A stretch of 64,000 bases of DNA from Halodesulfovibrio aestuarii DSM 17919 = ATCC 29578 (lineage in GTDB: Bacteria > Desulfobacterota > Desulfovibrionia > Desulfovibrionales > Desulfovibrionaceae): assembly GCF_000384815.1 (NCBI RefSeq), contig NZ_ARQF01000017.1:1-64000 (forward strand). Reading direction: 5' to 3'. Below, one piece after another: positions 35,802 through 44,931 of the stretch (positions are counted from its first letter, which is position 1; every line of letters starts with the position of its first letter). The notes below the pieces were generated by a model. That model saw nothing but the letters and a program-made list of their open reading frames with translations. It was not told the DNA's origin and searched no databases. The position numbers and the translations under genes are program-made.

Positions 35802-36584
35802 ATGCAAAGCAGTGTGTATAGCGCCTTGTTCGGTGCTCTTACAAACGAACATCGTCTTAACAATATCAGTAATAATTTGGCTAACATAAATACAACAGGC
35901 TACAAGCGTGACAACCTTGCCTTTAAGGATACCTTTGTCAAGTTTGCCCATGATCAGATCATGGAGCCTGTAGCAAATGTTCGCTCTGAAAAGCTCTTTC
36001 CAGAGCCAAAACTTATGGCAAGACCGCGTATTGCCCTTGCCCAGACGGACTTTACTCCGGGGCCTGTAAAAGTCACCGGAGACCGGCTGGACTTGGCTAT
36101 CCACGGAGAAGGGTTTTTTAAAATCCAAACTCCTGACGGTGATTTTTTGACTCGTAACGGAAAATTCCGTCAAAGCAATGACGGAACTTTGGTTACAGAC
36201 AGAGGCTATCCTGTGCTGGGAGATGGCGGCCCAGTTACCCTGCCGCGTAATGCGAATATTGTTATTGGTCAGCAGGGTGAACTGTACGCAAACAACGTGC
36301 AGGTTGGAAAACTTCAGTTAGTTACCTTTGAAGATTTGCGTGGACTGGAAAAGCTTGGGCAGAATATGTTCAGAGTTCGCGAGGGCTCGGATATTGTGGA
36401 ACAGCCCGCAGATCAGGCTGCTATTCAGCAGGGGGCATTGGAGTCTGCCAACGTGGAGGTAGTTTCTGAAATGGTAAACATGATTGAAGCACACCGTCAG
36501 TTTGAGGCCTACACCAAGATTATGAAAACCAGTAGTGAACTGGATAAAAATTCAACACAACGTCTGGGTAAATCCAGCGCTTAG
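35802..36584 (+). CDS. flgF: Flagellar proximal rod protein FlgF
   Basis: A 260-residue rod protein. The N-terminal motif NNISNNLANINTTGYKRDNL and the C-terminal NVEVVSEMVNMIEAHRQFEA are both intact. The central GDRLDLAIHGEGFFKIQ is the FlgF/G-type body. The start at 35802 follows GGAGGAAG; an in-frame ATG at 35787 lies on the ribosome-binding site. First gene of operon II. Confidence 0.95.
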   Translation: MQSSVYSALFGALTNEHRLNNISNNLANINTTGYKRDNLAFKDTFVKFAHDQIMEPVANVRSEKLFPEPKLMARPRIALAQTDFTPGPVKVTGDRLDLAIHGEGFFKIQTPDGDFLTRNGKFRQSNDGTLVTDRGYPVLGDGGPVTLPRNANIVIGQQGELYANNVQVGKLQLVTFEDLRGLEKLGQNMFRVREGSDIVEQPADQAAIQQGALESANVEVVSEMVNMIEAHRQFEAYTKIMKTSSELDKNSTQRLGKSSA

Positions 36585-36604
36585 TCCTGTGGAGGATAGT
36601 AATT

Positions 36605-37387
36605 ATGATGCGTTCCCTTTGGACTGCTGCTTCCGGCATGTATGCCCAGCAGCTCAATATTGATACCATTTCCAACAACCTTGCGAACGTAAACACCATT
36701 GGCTTTAAAAAAAGCCGCGCAGAGTTTGAAGACCTTATGTATCAGTCCATGAAAATTGCCGGTTCTCCAACCGCTGAGGGTGGACAGGTTCCGACTCCGG
36801 TTCAGGTTGGTATGGGTGTTCGCCCTGCCAGTGCACATAAGTTTTTCTCGCAGGGTGATTTTCAGAATACAACCAACCCGCTCGATTTTGCCATCGAAGG
36901 TGACGGGTTCTTTCAGGTAGAGGTAAACGGCGAGCTTCGTTACACCCGCGCGGGTGCGTTTAAGCTGGATAGCGAAGGTACTGTCGTCACCTCAAATGGC
37001 TACAAACTCCAACCTGAATTTGTTGTTCCTCAGGAAACAAAAAGTATTACGCTTTCTGCCAATGGTCGCCTTGCAGCACTGGATTCTCAGGGGAACGAAT
37101 TAGCAACAGCAGACGTTCCTTTGTATTCATTCATTAACCCGGCTGGTCTCGATCCTCTTGGTCGTAACATCTACTCCGAGACAGAAGCATCCGGTGAAGC
37201 TGTAGAAGGTGTTCCGGGTGAAGATGGTACAGGCACTCTTGCTCAAGGGTTTCTTGAAATGTCCAACGTTGAGATCGTAGATGAAATGGTAAATATGATC
37301 GTCGGTCAGCGTGCTTACGAGATGAACTCAAAAGCAATTCAGACTTCTGACTCTATGTTGCAGCTCGCAGCACAGCTCAAAAGCTAA
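36605..37387 (+). CDS. flgG: Flagellar distal rod protein FlgG
   Basis: A 260-residue distal rod protein. It has the start MRSLWTAASGMYAQQLNIDT, then the SNNLANVNTIGFKKSRAEFE rod motif and the FlgG-specific region ending in NVEIVDEMVNMIVGQRAYEM. The length matches the family. GTGGAGG lies upstream of tandem ATG codons. It follows flgF by 20 nt. Confidence 0.97.
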   Translation: MMRSLWTAASGMYAQQLNIDTISNNLANVNTIGFKKSRAEFEDLMYQSMKIAGSPTAEGGQVPTPVQVGMGVRPASAHKFFSQGDFQNTTNPLDFAIEGDGFFQVEVNGELRYTRAGAFKLDSEGTVVTSNGYKLQPEFVVPQETKSITLSANGRLAALDSQGNELATADVPLYSFINPAGLDPLGRNIYSETEASGEAVEGVPGEDGTGTLAQGFLEMSNVEIVDEMVNMIVGQRAYEMNSKAIQTSDSMLQLAAQLKS

Positions 37388-37404
37388 CGTATAACCTTCG
37401 GAAT

Positions 37405-38409
37405 ATGCGTATGTGTAACTTATTCGTCATTTCAAGGCAGTGGGCAGTACTATGCTGTATGACTGTGTGTATGCTTGCAACAGCCGGTAGTGCTGTTGCC
37501 GCGGAAGCAAAGTGGCATTTTACCGTTCTTCCTGCCGCCGTTGTGACAGGAGACGTTGTATTGCTGGGTGATATAGCAAAACCGTCCGGCGACATTGCAT
37601 ATAAGTCATGGCAGGACTTTGCCCAAATTAAGCTGTGGCCTGCACCCCGAAAGTATGGACGCCCTATGGCGATTACCCGCCCTAAGCTTCGTAACGCGTT
37701 ACAGCAGTATCTTGGGGGAATGGCAAGCAAAGCAATCCTTCCCGGCTCTATTGCTATTCAGCGTGGCGGCAAAGTCGTACAGAAAAATACACTTTCACAA
37801 ATGGTTACACGCACTATCAGTAATGCAACGCAACAGCTGGAAGGTGAAGCCGTATTGCGTGACATGTCTATTCCGAATTTTATTTTCCTTCGCGATTCAA
37901 AAAATCGGCTTGATATTGAACCGTTACGCACGGTGCAGGCAGGACGTATCGGTATCAGGTTCAGAGAAGTTGATCCTAACGGCGAGGTTGTCCGTCGTGT
38001 GACCGGAGGAGCATTTCTGGATTTATGGGTAACTGTACCGTGTACTGCCGCTCCTATGAATCGAAATGATCTTCTGACACCGGATCAGATTACGTATGAA
38101 CGCAAGAACTTGGCATACCTTCAGGGGGAACCCTGGGATGGCAAAGGCGGTCCGTATCGTGTGACGCGCACTCTGGGTGCCGGAACCCCCATTTTCGAAG
38201 GGGCGTTAGAAGCCATTCCTGTTGTAGCAAAAGGCTCACGCATTGACCTTGTGTATAAAGGCTCCGCAATCCGTCTGTCTGTAATTGCCAAGGCGATGGA
38301 GGATGGAAGGATTGGAGAAGTGATTCCGGTTCGTAATTTGCAAAGTAAAAGACAAGTTTATGCTACCGTGTTGAATGACAGCACTGTGATTATTGAAAGA
38401 AATCGCTAA
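37405..38409 (+). CDS. flgA: Flagellar P-ring assembly chaperone FlgA
   Basis: A 334-residue periplasmic protein with a signal peptide (about 1-32, ending SAVAAEA). The C-terminal SAF-like FlgA domain contains RNDLLTPDQITYERKNLAYL and ends VYATVLNDSTVIIER. FlgA helps FlgI form the P ring. Adjacent ATG codons at 37405 and 37411 both lack a good Shine-Dalgarno sequence. Context is decisive: it lies between flgG and flgH. It is longer than the E. coli protein because of an extra N-terminal region. Confidence 0.9.
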   Translation: MRMCNLFVISRQWAVLCCMTVCMLATAGSAVAAEAKWHFTVLPAAVVTGDVVLLGDIAKPSGDIAYKSWQDFAQIKLWPAPRKYGRPMAITRPKLRNALQQYLGGMASKAILPGSIAIQRGGKVVQKNTLSQMVTRTISNATQQLEGEAVLRDMSIPNFIFLRDSKNRLDIEPLRTVQAGRIGIRFREVDPNGEVVRRVTGGAFLDLWVTVPCTAAPMNRNDLLTPDQITYERKNLAYLQGEPWDGKGGPYRVTRTLGAGTPIFEGALEAIPVVAKGSRIDLVYKGSAIRLSVIAKAMEDGRIGEVIPVRNLQSKRQVYATVLNDSTVIIERNR

Positions 38410-38460
38410 GACCCTTTAAATTAGCCGATATAACAAAGTTTTTTGAGTACGAGGTATTCC

Positions 38461-39150
38461 ATGAATGTTCGTTTTTACACTGTCATCATTCTGGCAGCAT
38501 TAATGCTGACAGGGTGTCAGGCTGCAAAGGAAAGACCGGTTCCATCTATGCCGGTTGCAGTGCCACCGCAAATGCTCACTCCGGAAATGGCGCGGGCAAA
38601 TCCTGGTTCACTCTTTCAGCCTACCAATGCCGACTTTTTGTTTGCAGATAACCGCGCCCGTCGAGTTGGTGACATCGTTATGGTGAACATTGTGGAAAAT
38701 GCCAGTGCTAAAAACAAGGCTGAGACCACAAGCGATAAAGATTCTTCAATCAATCTTGGTGTGGATGCTTTTTTGGGTAAGTCATCTATTCCGATGTTAG
38801 GCAGTATCTCCAACCCAATGGTGAAAGCAAGCGGGACGACTTCGTTTGATGGCGAAGGCGAAACGAAACGCGAGAACAAATTTACTGCAACTGTTGCCTG
38901 CCGCGTGTTGCGTGTCAGTCCCGGAGGTCTGCTTCAGATTGAAGGCGTTCGTGAAACACAGGTAAATAACGAAACGCAGTACTTGATGCTCACCGGTTTA
39001 ATCCGTGCTCGTGATATTGCAGATAACAACAGCATTATTTCCAGTCAGGTGGCGAATGCCCGTATAAAATACTTTGGCGAAGGTGTTGTTGCAGACAAAC
39101 AGAAGCCGGGCTGGATTACACGTCTTATGGACACCGTGTGGCCGTTCTAG
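38461..39150 (+). CDS. flgH: Flagellar L-ring lipoprotein FlgH
   Basis: A 229-residue outer-membrane lipoprotein forming the L ring. The lipobox is LMLTGC with the lipidated Cys19. FlgH signatures include [19 protein letters not shown] and [24 protein letters not shown] precedes the ATG at 38461. The start six codons upstream would spoil the signal peptide. It lies 51 nt after flgA. Confidence 0.96.
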   Translation: MNVRFYTVIILAALMLTGCQAAKERPVPSMPVAVPPQMLTPEMARANPGSLFQPTNADFLFADNRARRVGDIVMVNIVENASAKNKAETTSDKDSSINLGVDAFLGKSSIPMLGSISNPMVKASGTTSFDGEGETKRENKFTATVACRVLRVSPGGLLQIEGVRETQVNNETQYLMLTGLIRARDIADNNSIISSQVANARIKYFGEGVVADKQKPGWITRLMDTVWPF

Positions 39151-39166
39151 GATAGGAAGAAATAGT

Positions 39167-40276
39167 ATGAAACGTATTCAACAGATAGCAGTATTTTTGG
39201 TCTTTGCATTCGTTGTGGCTGTCACTCTTCCACAGTCTGGCAGTGCCGCACGTATCAAAGATATAGCTGACTTCGGCGGTGTCCGCGATAACCAGCTTGT
39301 AGGGTATGGTCTTATTTCCGGGTTGAGCGGTACAGGTGACAGTACCTCTTCAACTTTTACCGTACGTGCAGTTGTTAACATGCTGGAAAAAATGGGCGTC
39401 AGTGTAAGTCCGGACGACATTAAGTCTAAAAACGTCGCGGCAGTAATGGTAACGGCAAAGCTTCCTGTTTCCGCAAAACCGGGTTCACGACTTGATGTTA
39501 CTGTCTCCAGTCTTGGTGATGCCAAAAGTCTGCTTGGTGGCGTGCTCCTTATGACACCGTTAAAAGGTATCGACGGGCAGGTTTACGGCCTTGCTCAGGG
39601 CCCTGTCGCCATTGGCGGTTTTTCCGCGGAAGGCAAAGCTGCCAAGGTTCAAAAAAACATTACGACTGTGGGACGTATCCCGAACGGTATGAACGTGGAA
39701 CGTGCGGTACCGTTTGAATTCAACAGTCAGAACTCTCTGACACTGAACATGCACAACGGTGATTTTTCCACAACAAATCAGGTTGTAGAAAGCTTGAACA
39801 GGGCAATTGGCGGAAACTTCGCCTTTGCCAGAGATATTTCCACCATCACTCTGGATGTGCCTCCGCAGTACAGGAATAATATTGTACCGCTGATGGCAGC
39901 TATTGAGAATATTGAAGTGACACCTGACCAGAAGGCGCGTGTTGTTGTTGACGAGAACACAGGTACTGTTGTTGTCGGTAGCAATGTCCGCCTGTCTCCA
40001 GTCGCGATTGCACATGGTTCCTTGCAGATTGTTGTTAAAGAAGATGAAAAAGTTTCACAGCCTAATCCGTTCTCGGACGGTAAAACTGTCACAACTCCGC
40101 AGACTGATGTGAAAGTTAAAGAAGAAAACAAGCGTCTGGTTTTGATTGAAGGCGCAACCCTGCAGGAACTGACTGAGGGATTGAACGCTATCGGCGCAAC
40201 ACCTCGAGACCTCATTTCTATCTTAAATGCTTTGAAGGCAGCCGGTGCGCTGCATGCGGAACTGGAGGTAATCTAA
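39167..40276 (+). CDS. flgI: Flagellar P-ring protein FlgI
   Basis: A 369-residue periplasmic P-ring subunit with a signal peptide (about 1-26, ending SGSAA). Markers are [29 protein letters not shown] and the conserved C-terminus [20 protein letters not shown]. The start at 39167 follows AGGAAG. The longer frame begins inside flgH. It ends 1 nt before the next gene. Confidence 0.96.
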   Translation: MKRIQQIAVFLVFAFVVAVTLPQSGSAARIKDIADFGGVRDNQLVGYGLISGLSGTGDSTSSTFTVRAVVNMLEKMGVSVSPDDIKSKNVAAVMVTAKLPVSAKPGSRLDVTVSSLGDAKSLLGGVLLMTPLKGIDGQVYGLAQGPVAIGGFSAEGKAAKVQKNITTVGRIPNGMNVERAVPFEFNSQNSLTLNMHNGDFSTTNQVVESLNRAIGGNFAFARDISTITLDVPPQYRNNIVPLMAAIENIEVTPDQKARVVVDENTGTVVVGSNVRLSPVAIAHGSLQIVVKEDEKVSQPNPFSDGKTVTTPQTDVKVKEENKRLVLIEGATLQELTEGLNAIGATPRDLISILNALKAAGALHAELEVI

Positions 40277-40277
40277 C

Positions 40278-41495
40278 ATGGTAGCTCCTATTGATTCTGA
40301 ATTGCTGAATGCCTCGATCGGGGCGCAGCAGCTTAAAGCAAAAACAAACCAGCTTTCCGCCCTGAAAAAGGGCGGCAAGGCTGGAGATGCAAAGCTCCGC
40401 AAAGCGGTGGAAGGGTTTGAAGCCATTTTTATTCAGAAAATGTGGCAGCAGATGCGGAACACTATCCCGAAAAGCGGCATGTTCAAGAGTCGTGAGGAGA
40501 AAATGTGGCAGGGGATGTTTGATCAGGAACTGTCTGTAAAAATGTCCCAGTCCGGTGGTATCGGCTTATCTGACATGCTCTACAAGCAACTTGCAGAAAA
40601 GTTGGGTGACGCCAGCCGCGATACCAGCAGTAAGGGCGGCGATGCCGCACCTGTTCGTGACCTGTCTTCACCAGATGTGTTTACCAAAGTGAAAGCACTT
40701 TCTCCTCGTGTTGCAGCAGCTGTTCCGCCTCCTGAAGATCTGTATTCTCCAATGGAGGAACAGGAACTGGAAACGGACACCACGGCTACCCGTGTCATCA
40801 ACACCAATTTGCAAGTGATGACAGACAAAGATGTTGTGGAGAATGTGAACGAGCTTGAGCGTCAGCTTGAAATGAAATTTATCGCTGATCCTCAGCAAAT
40901 CCTCAAAGAGCAGGCGACAAGCGGATCTGTTGATCAGGCAATGGCGGAGCCAGTGCAAAAAGCACAGAAAGTCGCCGTTGAAGAAGAATTAGTAAGTCCG
41001 GAGACCATTGATGCTTCAACTGAAGCATCAGAGATTATCGGCATGGGTGGGCCAATCGCGCCTTCCCCTGATATGGCGACAATTAATTGGCCGCTTCCGG
41101 GGTCCATCTCCTCTAAGTTTGGATGGAGAAAAGACCCGTTTACCGGAAAAAAAGCATGGCACAGTGGCGTTGATATTGCCGGTAAAACAGGCGAATCCGT
41201 TGCTGCCGCATGGGATGGAAAAGTCATCTATTCCGGTGAAAAGAAAGGATATGGCAAATTGGTAGTTCTGGAACACCCTAACGGATGGCGCAGTTACTAC
41301 GGTCACAACAGCAAATTGAATGTTGAAGTTGGCGAAACAATCGCGGCTGGCAAGAAAATTGCTGAGGTAGGTAGTACAGGGCGTTCCACAGGGCCGCATT
41401 TGCACTTTGAAGTGCGACAAGGTGAGCTTGCATGGAACCCTCAACAGATCAGATCACGTCTGATGGCGGGACTTCCCATCGGTCGGGTAACGTAA
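40278..41495 (+). CDS. FlgJ-like rod-binding protein fused to an M23 (LytM) peptidase
   Basis: A 405-residue two-domain protein. Residues about 30-115 form a rod-binding domain (KAVEGFEAIFIQKMWQQMRN and GGIGLSDMLYKQL). A low-complexity acidic linker follows. Residues about 270-395 form an M23/LytM endopeptidase with zinc ligands His295 and Asp299 (HSGVD) and His374/His376 (HLHFE). In E. coli FlgJ the second domain is a glucosaminidase, so the cell-wall-cutting chemistry differs here. It should open peptidoglycan for the rod. GGAGG lies upstream. Confidence 0.92.
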   Translation: MVAPIDSELLNASIGAQQLKAKTNQLSALKKGGKAGDAKLRKAVEGFEAIFIQKMWQQMRNTIPKSGMFKSREEKMWQGMFDQELSVKMSQSGGIGLSDMLYKQLAEKLGDASRDTSSKGGDAAPVRDLSSPDVFTKVKALSPRVAAAVPPPEDLYSPMEEQELETDTTATRVINTNLQVMTDKDVVENVNELERQLEMKFIADPQQILKEQATSGSVDQAMAEPVQKAQKVAVEEELVSPETIDASTEASEIIGMGGPIAPSPDMATINWPLPGSISSKFGWRKDPFTGKKAWHSGVDIAGKTGESVAAAWDGKVIYSGEKKGYGKLVVLEHPNGWRSYYGHNSKLNVEVGETIAAGKKIAEVGSTGRSTGPHLHFEVRQGELAWNPQQIRSRLMAGLPIGRVT

Positions 41496-41505
41496 AGGAT
41501 AAGCC

Positions 41506-41970
41506 ATGTATACAGAAACATACCAGAATTTACATCGTCAGGAAAAAGCACTTGAGGTGCTTGAGACATTACTTACGGAAGAGTTTGCCGAGTTACGGGA
41601 GCGTAAACCGGAATCTATTACCGGACTTGAATTTTCTATTCATGAGCTTATGCGCCAGATTGCAAACGAACGTACCTCGCTAAAAAGCTCATTAGGTGGG
41701 CAGCGCCTTGGTGATGTTCTTCAGATTTTAGCAGAGAATGAACAGGCGGAACTTAACGGATTGCTTGGCCGCATAGAGGTCTTAGAAAAACGTTGTTCCC
41801 GTCAGGCTTCAATGAACGCAGAACTGGCGCTCGCTCTGCACGATCAGAGTCAAGCATTGCTTAATCATCTGCAGAGTCAAATTCAACCTCGCAACAACGC
41901 TACATACGGAAGAACCGGAGCATACACGCAAAGTCGTCCGGAGGCCGTACTTATACACGGGAGACTGTAA
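41506..41970 (+). CDS. flgN: Flagellar chaperone FlgN
   Basis: A 154-residue mostly helical cytosolic protein. It is predicted to chaperone the hook-filament junction proteins FlgK and FlgL. The N-terminal amphipathic helices (YQNLHRQEKALEVLETLLTE) and the position directly before flgK match FlgN; sequence conservation in this family is low. AAAGGA precedes the ATG. No flgM gene lies between it and the rod-binding gene, although flgM often accompanies flgN. Confidence 0.8.
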   Translation: MYTETYQNLHRQEKALEVLETLLTEEFAELRERKPESITGLEFSIHELMRQIANERTSLKSSLGGQRLGDVLQILAENEQAELNGLLGRIEVLEKRCSRQASMNAELALALHDQSQALLNHLQSQIQPRNNATYGRTGAYTQSRPEAVLIHGRL

Positions 41971-44061
41971 ATGACTATAACCTCGTTACTTAATTTAGGC
42001 GGTAACACCGTCTACACTCCTCCTAAGGATATTAAGCCTACTGATAGCAACATTCCAGTACGCAATACAGGGACAGTTGCGCCTTCAGACCAGCCTGGTC
42101 AGAGCTCCGGTATTTACTACTTACCGGGTCTTATGAATATCAGTACGACTGGTAACGAGGTGATATCCCGTTTTGTGGAACAGGTAGCACGGCAGACTGT
42201 TGTCCGCACCTCAGATTTTGCACGCTGGGACAGTCAACGGGAAATGCTGCTTAACGTGGATTCTATGTTTGCTTCAGAAGACGCTCTTGGGGCTCAGGAT
42301 AATATCAGCGTGTTTTTTGATAACTGGAATACCCTGAGCCAGAAGCCGCAGGATGAAACAGCCAGACAGGAAGTTCTTGCAAGTTCAGACTCAATGGTTC
42401 AGATGCTCCGCGGACAACGCGGCATGCTTGCTGCTACATCAAAGGCGCTTTCAGAAACGGTTCATGAGTCGTTAGTCGAATTGAACGATAAATTACAGGC
42501 GTTGGTGGAAATAAATGCGCAGCTTGCCGCACCGGAAAACGTGGGAGCCCGCAGTGAGTTGATTCATGAACGCAATACAATTGTACATGCAATTTCTGAA
42601 AAGCTGGATATTGATACCAATATAACTGCTCGTGAGCAGATGCATGTTTCAACTCGTTCCGGTTTTACGCTGGTAGATGGAACCTCTGCTTATACACTGC
42701 AACTCAGTGAGCCGTCTTTAACTTCGCGTCTTACTCCGGCCTCTACTTTTGACGGTACAGTGAGTTTTTCCGGCACGTCCTCACGTGAGGTAGTTCTGGA
42801 AGTAACCCAAGGTGGAGCTGTAGGAACTGGTGATGTGCGCTTCAGAGCATCATTGGATGGTAAACGTTCATGGCTTTCGGATGCGGAAGGAAATGATACG
42901 CAGTTTGCTGTTGCATCAAATGGTACTGCACCGTCCGTACAGAATCTGGATGTAACCTTTAATTCCAATGCAGGAATGCTTGCAGCAGGGGATACGTTCA
43001 CCATTATTCCTAAGCAGCATGTAACTGGTTTTACTCCTCAGGGGCGTGTAAATCTTACCCCGCAGAGCTTCTTTGACGGTAGTGATAACGAATTACGGAT
43101 TACTGGTGGGCAGATTGCCGGCCTTATGCAGCTGCGTGACAATAAGCTTGGAAACTACACAGAAAAGCTGGATGGCCTTGCTTCCACTATTATTACAGAA
43201 GTAAATAAAGTGTATGCACAGGGTGCTTCAACCGTTCCTCAATTAGAAATTACCGCTACAAATTCAGTGGTGAATGTAGATACACCGCTTGCCAGCAATG
43301 GTTCCGGCCTTGTTACCAGTGATACAATAACATCCGGTAAAATGACGTTGTTTGCCTCTGATTCCGAAACAGGTAAACCTTCGCCGACTACAGCCTACGG
43401 AATAATAGATTTTTCCGGCGTTGCGCCGTATATCCGTGATTTTGATCCGGCAGTTCATTCTTTGAACAATGTGTGTGATGCCATTAACAGTTCCCTAGGA
43501 CAGTTCGGGACTGCAACAATTGAAAACAACGCATTGAAGATAACTGCTGCCGAGAACCATACACTTTCCTTTGGCGAAGACAGTTCAGGTTTGTTTGCAG
43601 CATTAGGCATGAATACGTTTTTTGCGGGAACATCTGCAGAAGATATGGAAGTGCATGAACGTGTCCGTGAGGATGCTGCAGCGATTAATGCCGGAGTTGT
43701 GAACAATGCGGGCTCTGTCGTAGCTGAAAGCAGCGATACTGCAAAATCAATTGCAGCACTTAAAGACGCATCATTTTCTTTCAATACGCCCGGTGAAGCA
43801 ACTAAAACCGTGAGTGCACGGGACTATTACGCTGCTTTGAGTGCTCAGGCAAAAGATGATGCAACAACGGCATTATACAAAACACAATTTAATGAAGCAC
43901 TGCTACTTGACCTTTCTCGTCAGAATGCCACAATACATGGCAACAACTTGGATGCCGATATTTCCGAAATGACGAAGTTTCAGCATTCATACAAGGCAGC
44001 AGCGAAGCTTATTACATCTGCGGAAGATATGATGCAGGTTATCGCGGGGATGCCGAATTAA
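41971..44061 (+). CDS. flgK: Flagellar hook-filament junction protein FlgK with divergent N-terminus
   Basis: A 696-residue hook-associated protein. It starts like FlgK (MTITSLLNLG), and from about residue 60 follows the family: NISVFFDNWNTLSQKPQD and a canonical C-terminus (DADISEMTKFQHSYKAAAKL). Residues about 11-58 are Pro/Thr/Ser-rich and lack the usual NNIANVNTxGYSR motif of the D0 coil. Other frames over this stretch do not supply it, so a simple frameshift is not visible. GGGAG precedes the ATG, which follows the flgN stop directly. No flgL follows. Confidence 0.88.
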   Translation: MTITSLLNLGGNTVYTPPKDIKPTDSNIPVRNTGTVAPSDQPGQSSGIYYLPGLMNISTTGNEVISRFVEQVARQTVVRTSDFARWDSQREMLLNVDSMFASEDALGAQDNISVFFDNWNTLSQKPQDETARQEVLASSDSMVQMLRGQRGMLAATSKALSETVHESLVELNDKLQALVEINAQLAAPENVGARSELIHERNTIVHAISEKLDIDTNITAREQMHVSTRSGFTLVDGTSAYTLQLSEPSLTSRLTPASTFDGTVSFSGTSSREVVLEVTQGGAVGTGDVRFRASLDGKRSWLSDAEGNDTQFAVASNGTAPSVQNLDVTFNSNAGMLAAGDTFTIIPKQHVTGFTPQGRVNLTPQSFFDGSDNELRITGGQIAGLMQLRDNKLGNYTEKLDGLASTIITEVNKVYAQGASTVPQLEITATNSVVNVDTPLASNGSGLVTSDTITSGKMTLFASDSETGKPSPTTAYGIIDFSGVAPYIRDFDPAVHSLNNVCDAINSSLGQFGTATIENNALKITAAENHTLSFGEDSSGLFAALGMNTFFAGTSAEDMEVHERVREDAAAINAGVVNNAGSVVAESSDTAKSIAALKDASFSFNTPGEATKTVSARDYYAALSAQAKDDATTALYKTQFNEALLLDLSRQNATIHGNNLDADISEMTKFQHSYKAAAKLITSAEDMMQVIAGMPN

Positions 44062-44080
44062 TAAAAAAACACTGTGAAAT

Positions 44081-44115
44081 GGCGGATGCCGCTTGTCGCA
44101 GTTGTTCCTGCGACA
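44081..44115 (+). promoter_or_regulatory. Candidate CsrA-binding hairpin upstream of csrA
   Basis: GGC-GGAT-GCC (44081-44090) puts GGA in a hairpin loop, the hallmark of CsrA sites. An 8-bp stem follows (TGTCGCAG, 44094-44101, with CTGCGACA, 44108-44115). Both lie in the 95-nt gap between flgK and csrA. Self-regulation is inference. Confidence 0.4.
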
Positions 44116-44156
44116 GCAGGTTATTGTCATAAACCTCAGCAAGAGTAGTGACGCCT

Positions 44157-44393
44157 ATGCTTATACTGACCCGACGCGCGGGGGAGAGCTTGTGCATAGG
44201 GGACAACATAAAGGTCACAGTCCTCAGTGTACAAGGAAAGCAGGTAAAAATTGGGTTGGATATACCGGATGGAATGCCTGTATACCGCGAAGAAGTTTAT
44301 TTGCGAATAAAAGAACAGAACCGTCAGGCAAGTGAAACGCTCGACACAGACCTTTTAATGGCTACAGAATTATGGAAAAGCAAAAAGAAATAG
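44157..44393 (+). CDS. csrA: Translational regulator CsrA
   Basis: A 78-residue RNA-binding dimer. It opens [20 protein letters not shown] and contains [20 protein letters not shown], carrying the conserved Arg near residue 44-47 that contacts RNA. CsrA represses translation by covering GGA motifs in leaders, classically that of flagellin. An in-frame GTG lies three codons upstream, but the family always begins MLIL. The 3' end overlaps fliW by 22 bases, giving matched synthesis of the antagonist. Confidence 0.96.
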   Translation: MLILTRRAGESLCIGDNIKVTVLSVQGKQVKIGLDIPDGMPVYREEVYLRIKEQNRQASETLDTDLLMATELWKSKKK

Positions 44394-44821
44394 TAATCGA
44401 AACCCGTATAGGAACACAGAGTGTCTCTATGGATAAAGTCATTGAGTTTCCACGTGGCCTGTTGGGATTCGAGGATCATCACAACTTTACGTTGCTTCAG
44501 CTTCGCGACGCCTCTCCATTTCTTGTTCTGCAAAGTATGGATGCTCCGAATCTGGGTTTTCTTGTGGCGGACCCATACAGCTTTATTGATGACTATCCAG
44601 TTGTCATTAACTCGGCGGATGAAGAGACCTTACAGGTTGAAGATCCAGCTGATGTAGCCGTGTTGGTAACCGTGACCATTCCGCACGGAAGACCGGAAAA
44701 TACAGCATTAAACCTTACAGGCCCGATTCTGGTGAACAGAAAAAGTCGTCGTGGTGTGCAGACGCCATTGACTGATAAGAACGTGCCACCCCAGCTCTAT
44801 TTGAATATAGAGAGCAAATAA
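44372..44821 (+). CDS. fliW: Flagellar assembly factor FliW, CsrA antagonist
   Basis: A 149-residue beta-rich protein that binds CsrA allosterically and also binds flagellin, coupling filament assembly to translation. Markers are [20 protein letters not shown], then [20 protein letters not shown] and a C-terminal [18 protein letters not shown]. It begins inside csrA and ends the operon. Two hairpins follow. Confidence 0.94.
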   Translation: MEKQKEIVIETRIGTQSVSMDKVIEFPRGLLGFEDHHNFTLLQLRDASPFLVLQSMDAPNLGFLVADPYSFIDDYPVVINSADEETLQVEDPADVAVLVTVTIPHGRPENTALNLTGPILVNRKSRRGVQTPLTDKNVPPQLYLNIESK

Positions 44822-44889
44822 TTTTCGCTGTTGCGAAAATAGGATGCAAATAAAAAAGGGTGAGTTGATGGAAATCAACTCACCCTTTT
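44821..44889. terminator. Double hairpin ending operon II, shared with hisG
   Basis: A small hairpin, ATTTTCGC-TGTT-GCGAAAAT (44821-44840), lies right on the fliW stop. A strong one follows: AAAAGGGTGAGTTGAT (44854-44869) pairs over 16 bp with 44874-44889, loop GGAA, with T and A runs on either side. The strong one can terminate both fliW and the opposing hisG transcript. Confidence 0.88.
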
Positions 44890-44931
44890 GCGTGTTTTAA
44901 TAACTCAGATTGAGGCAGACCTGATCTGATG

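Noticed and set aside
41995-42130. A frameshift hiding the normal FlgK N-terminus.
   Set aside because: Neither of the other two plus-strand frames here encodes the NNIANVNT motif, so a single indel does not explain the divergence.
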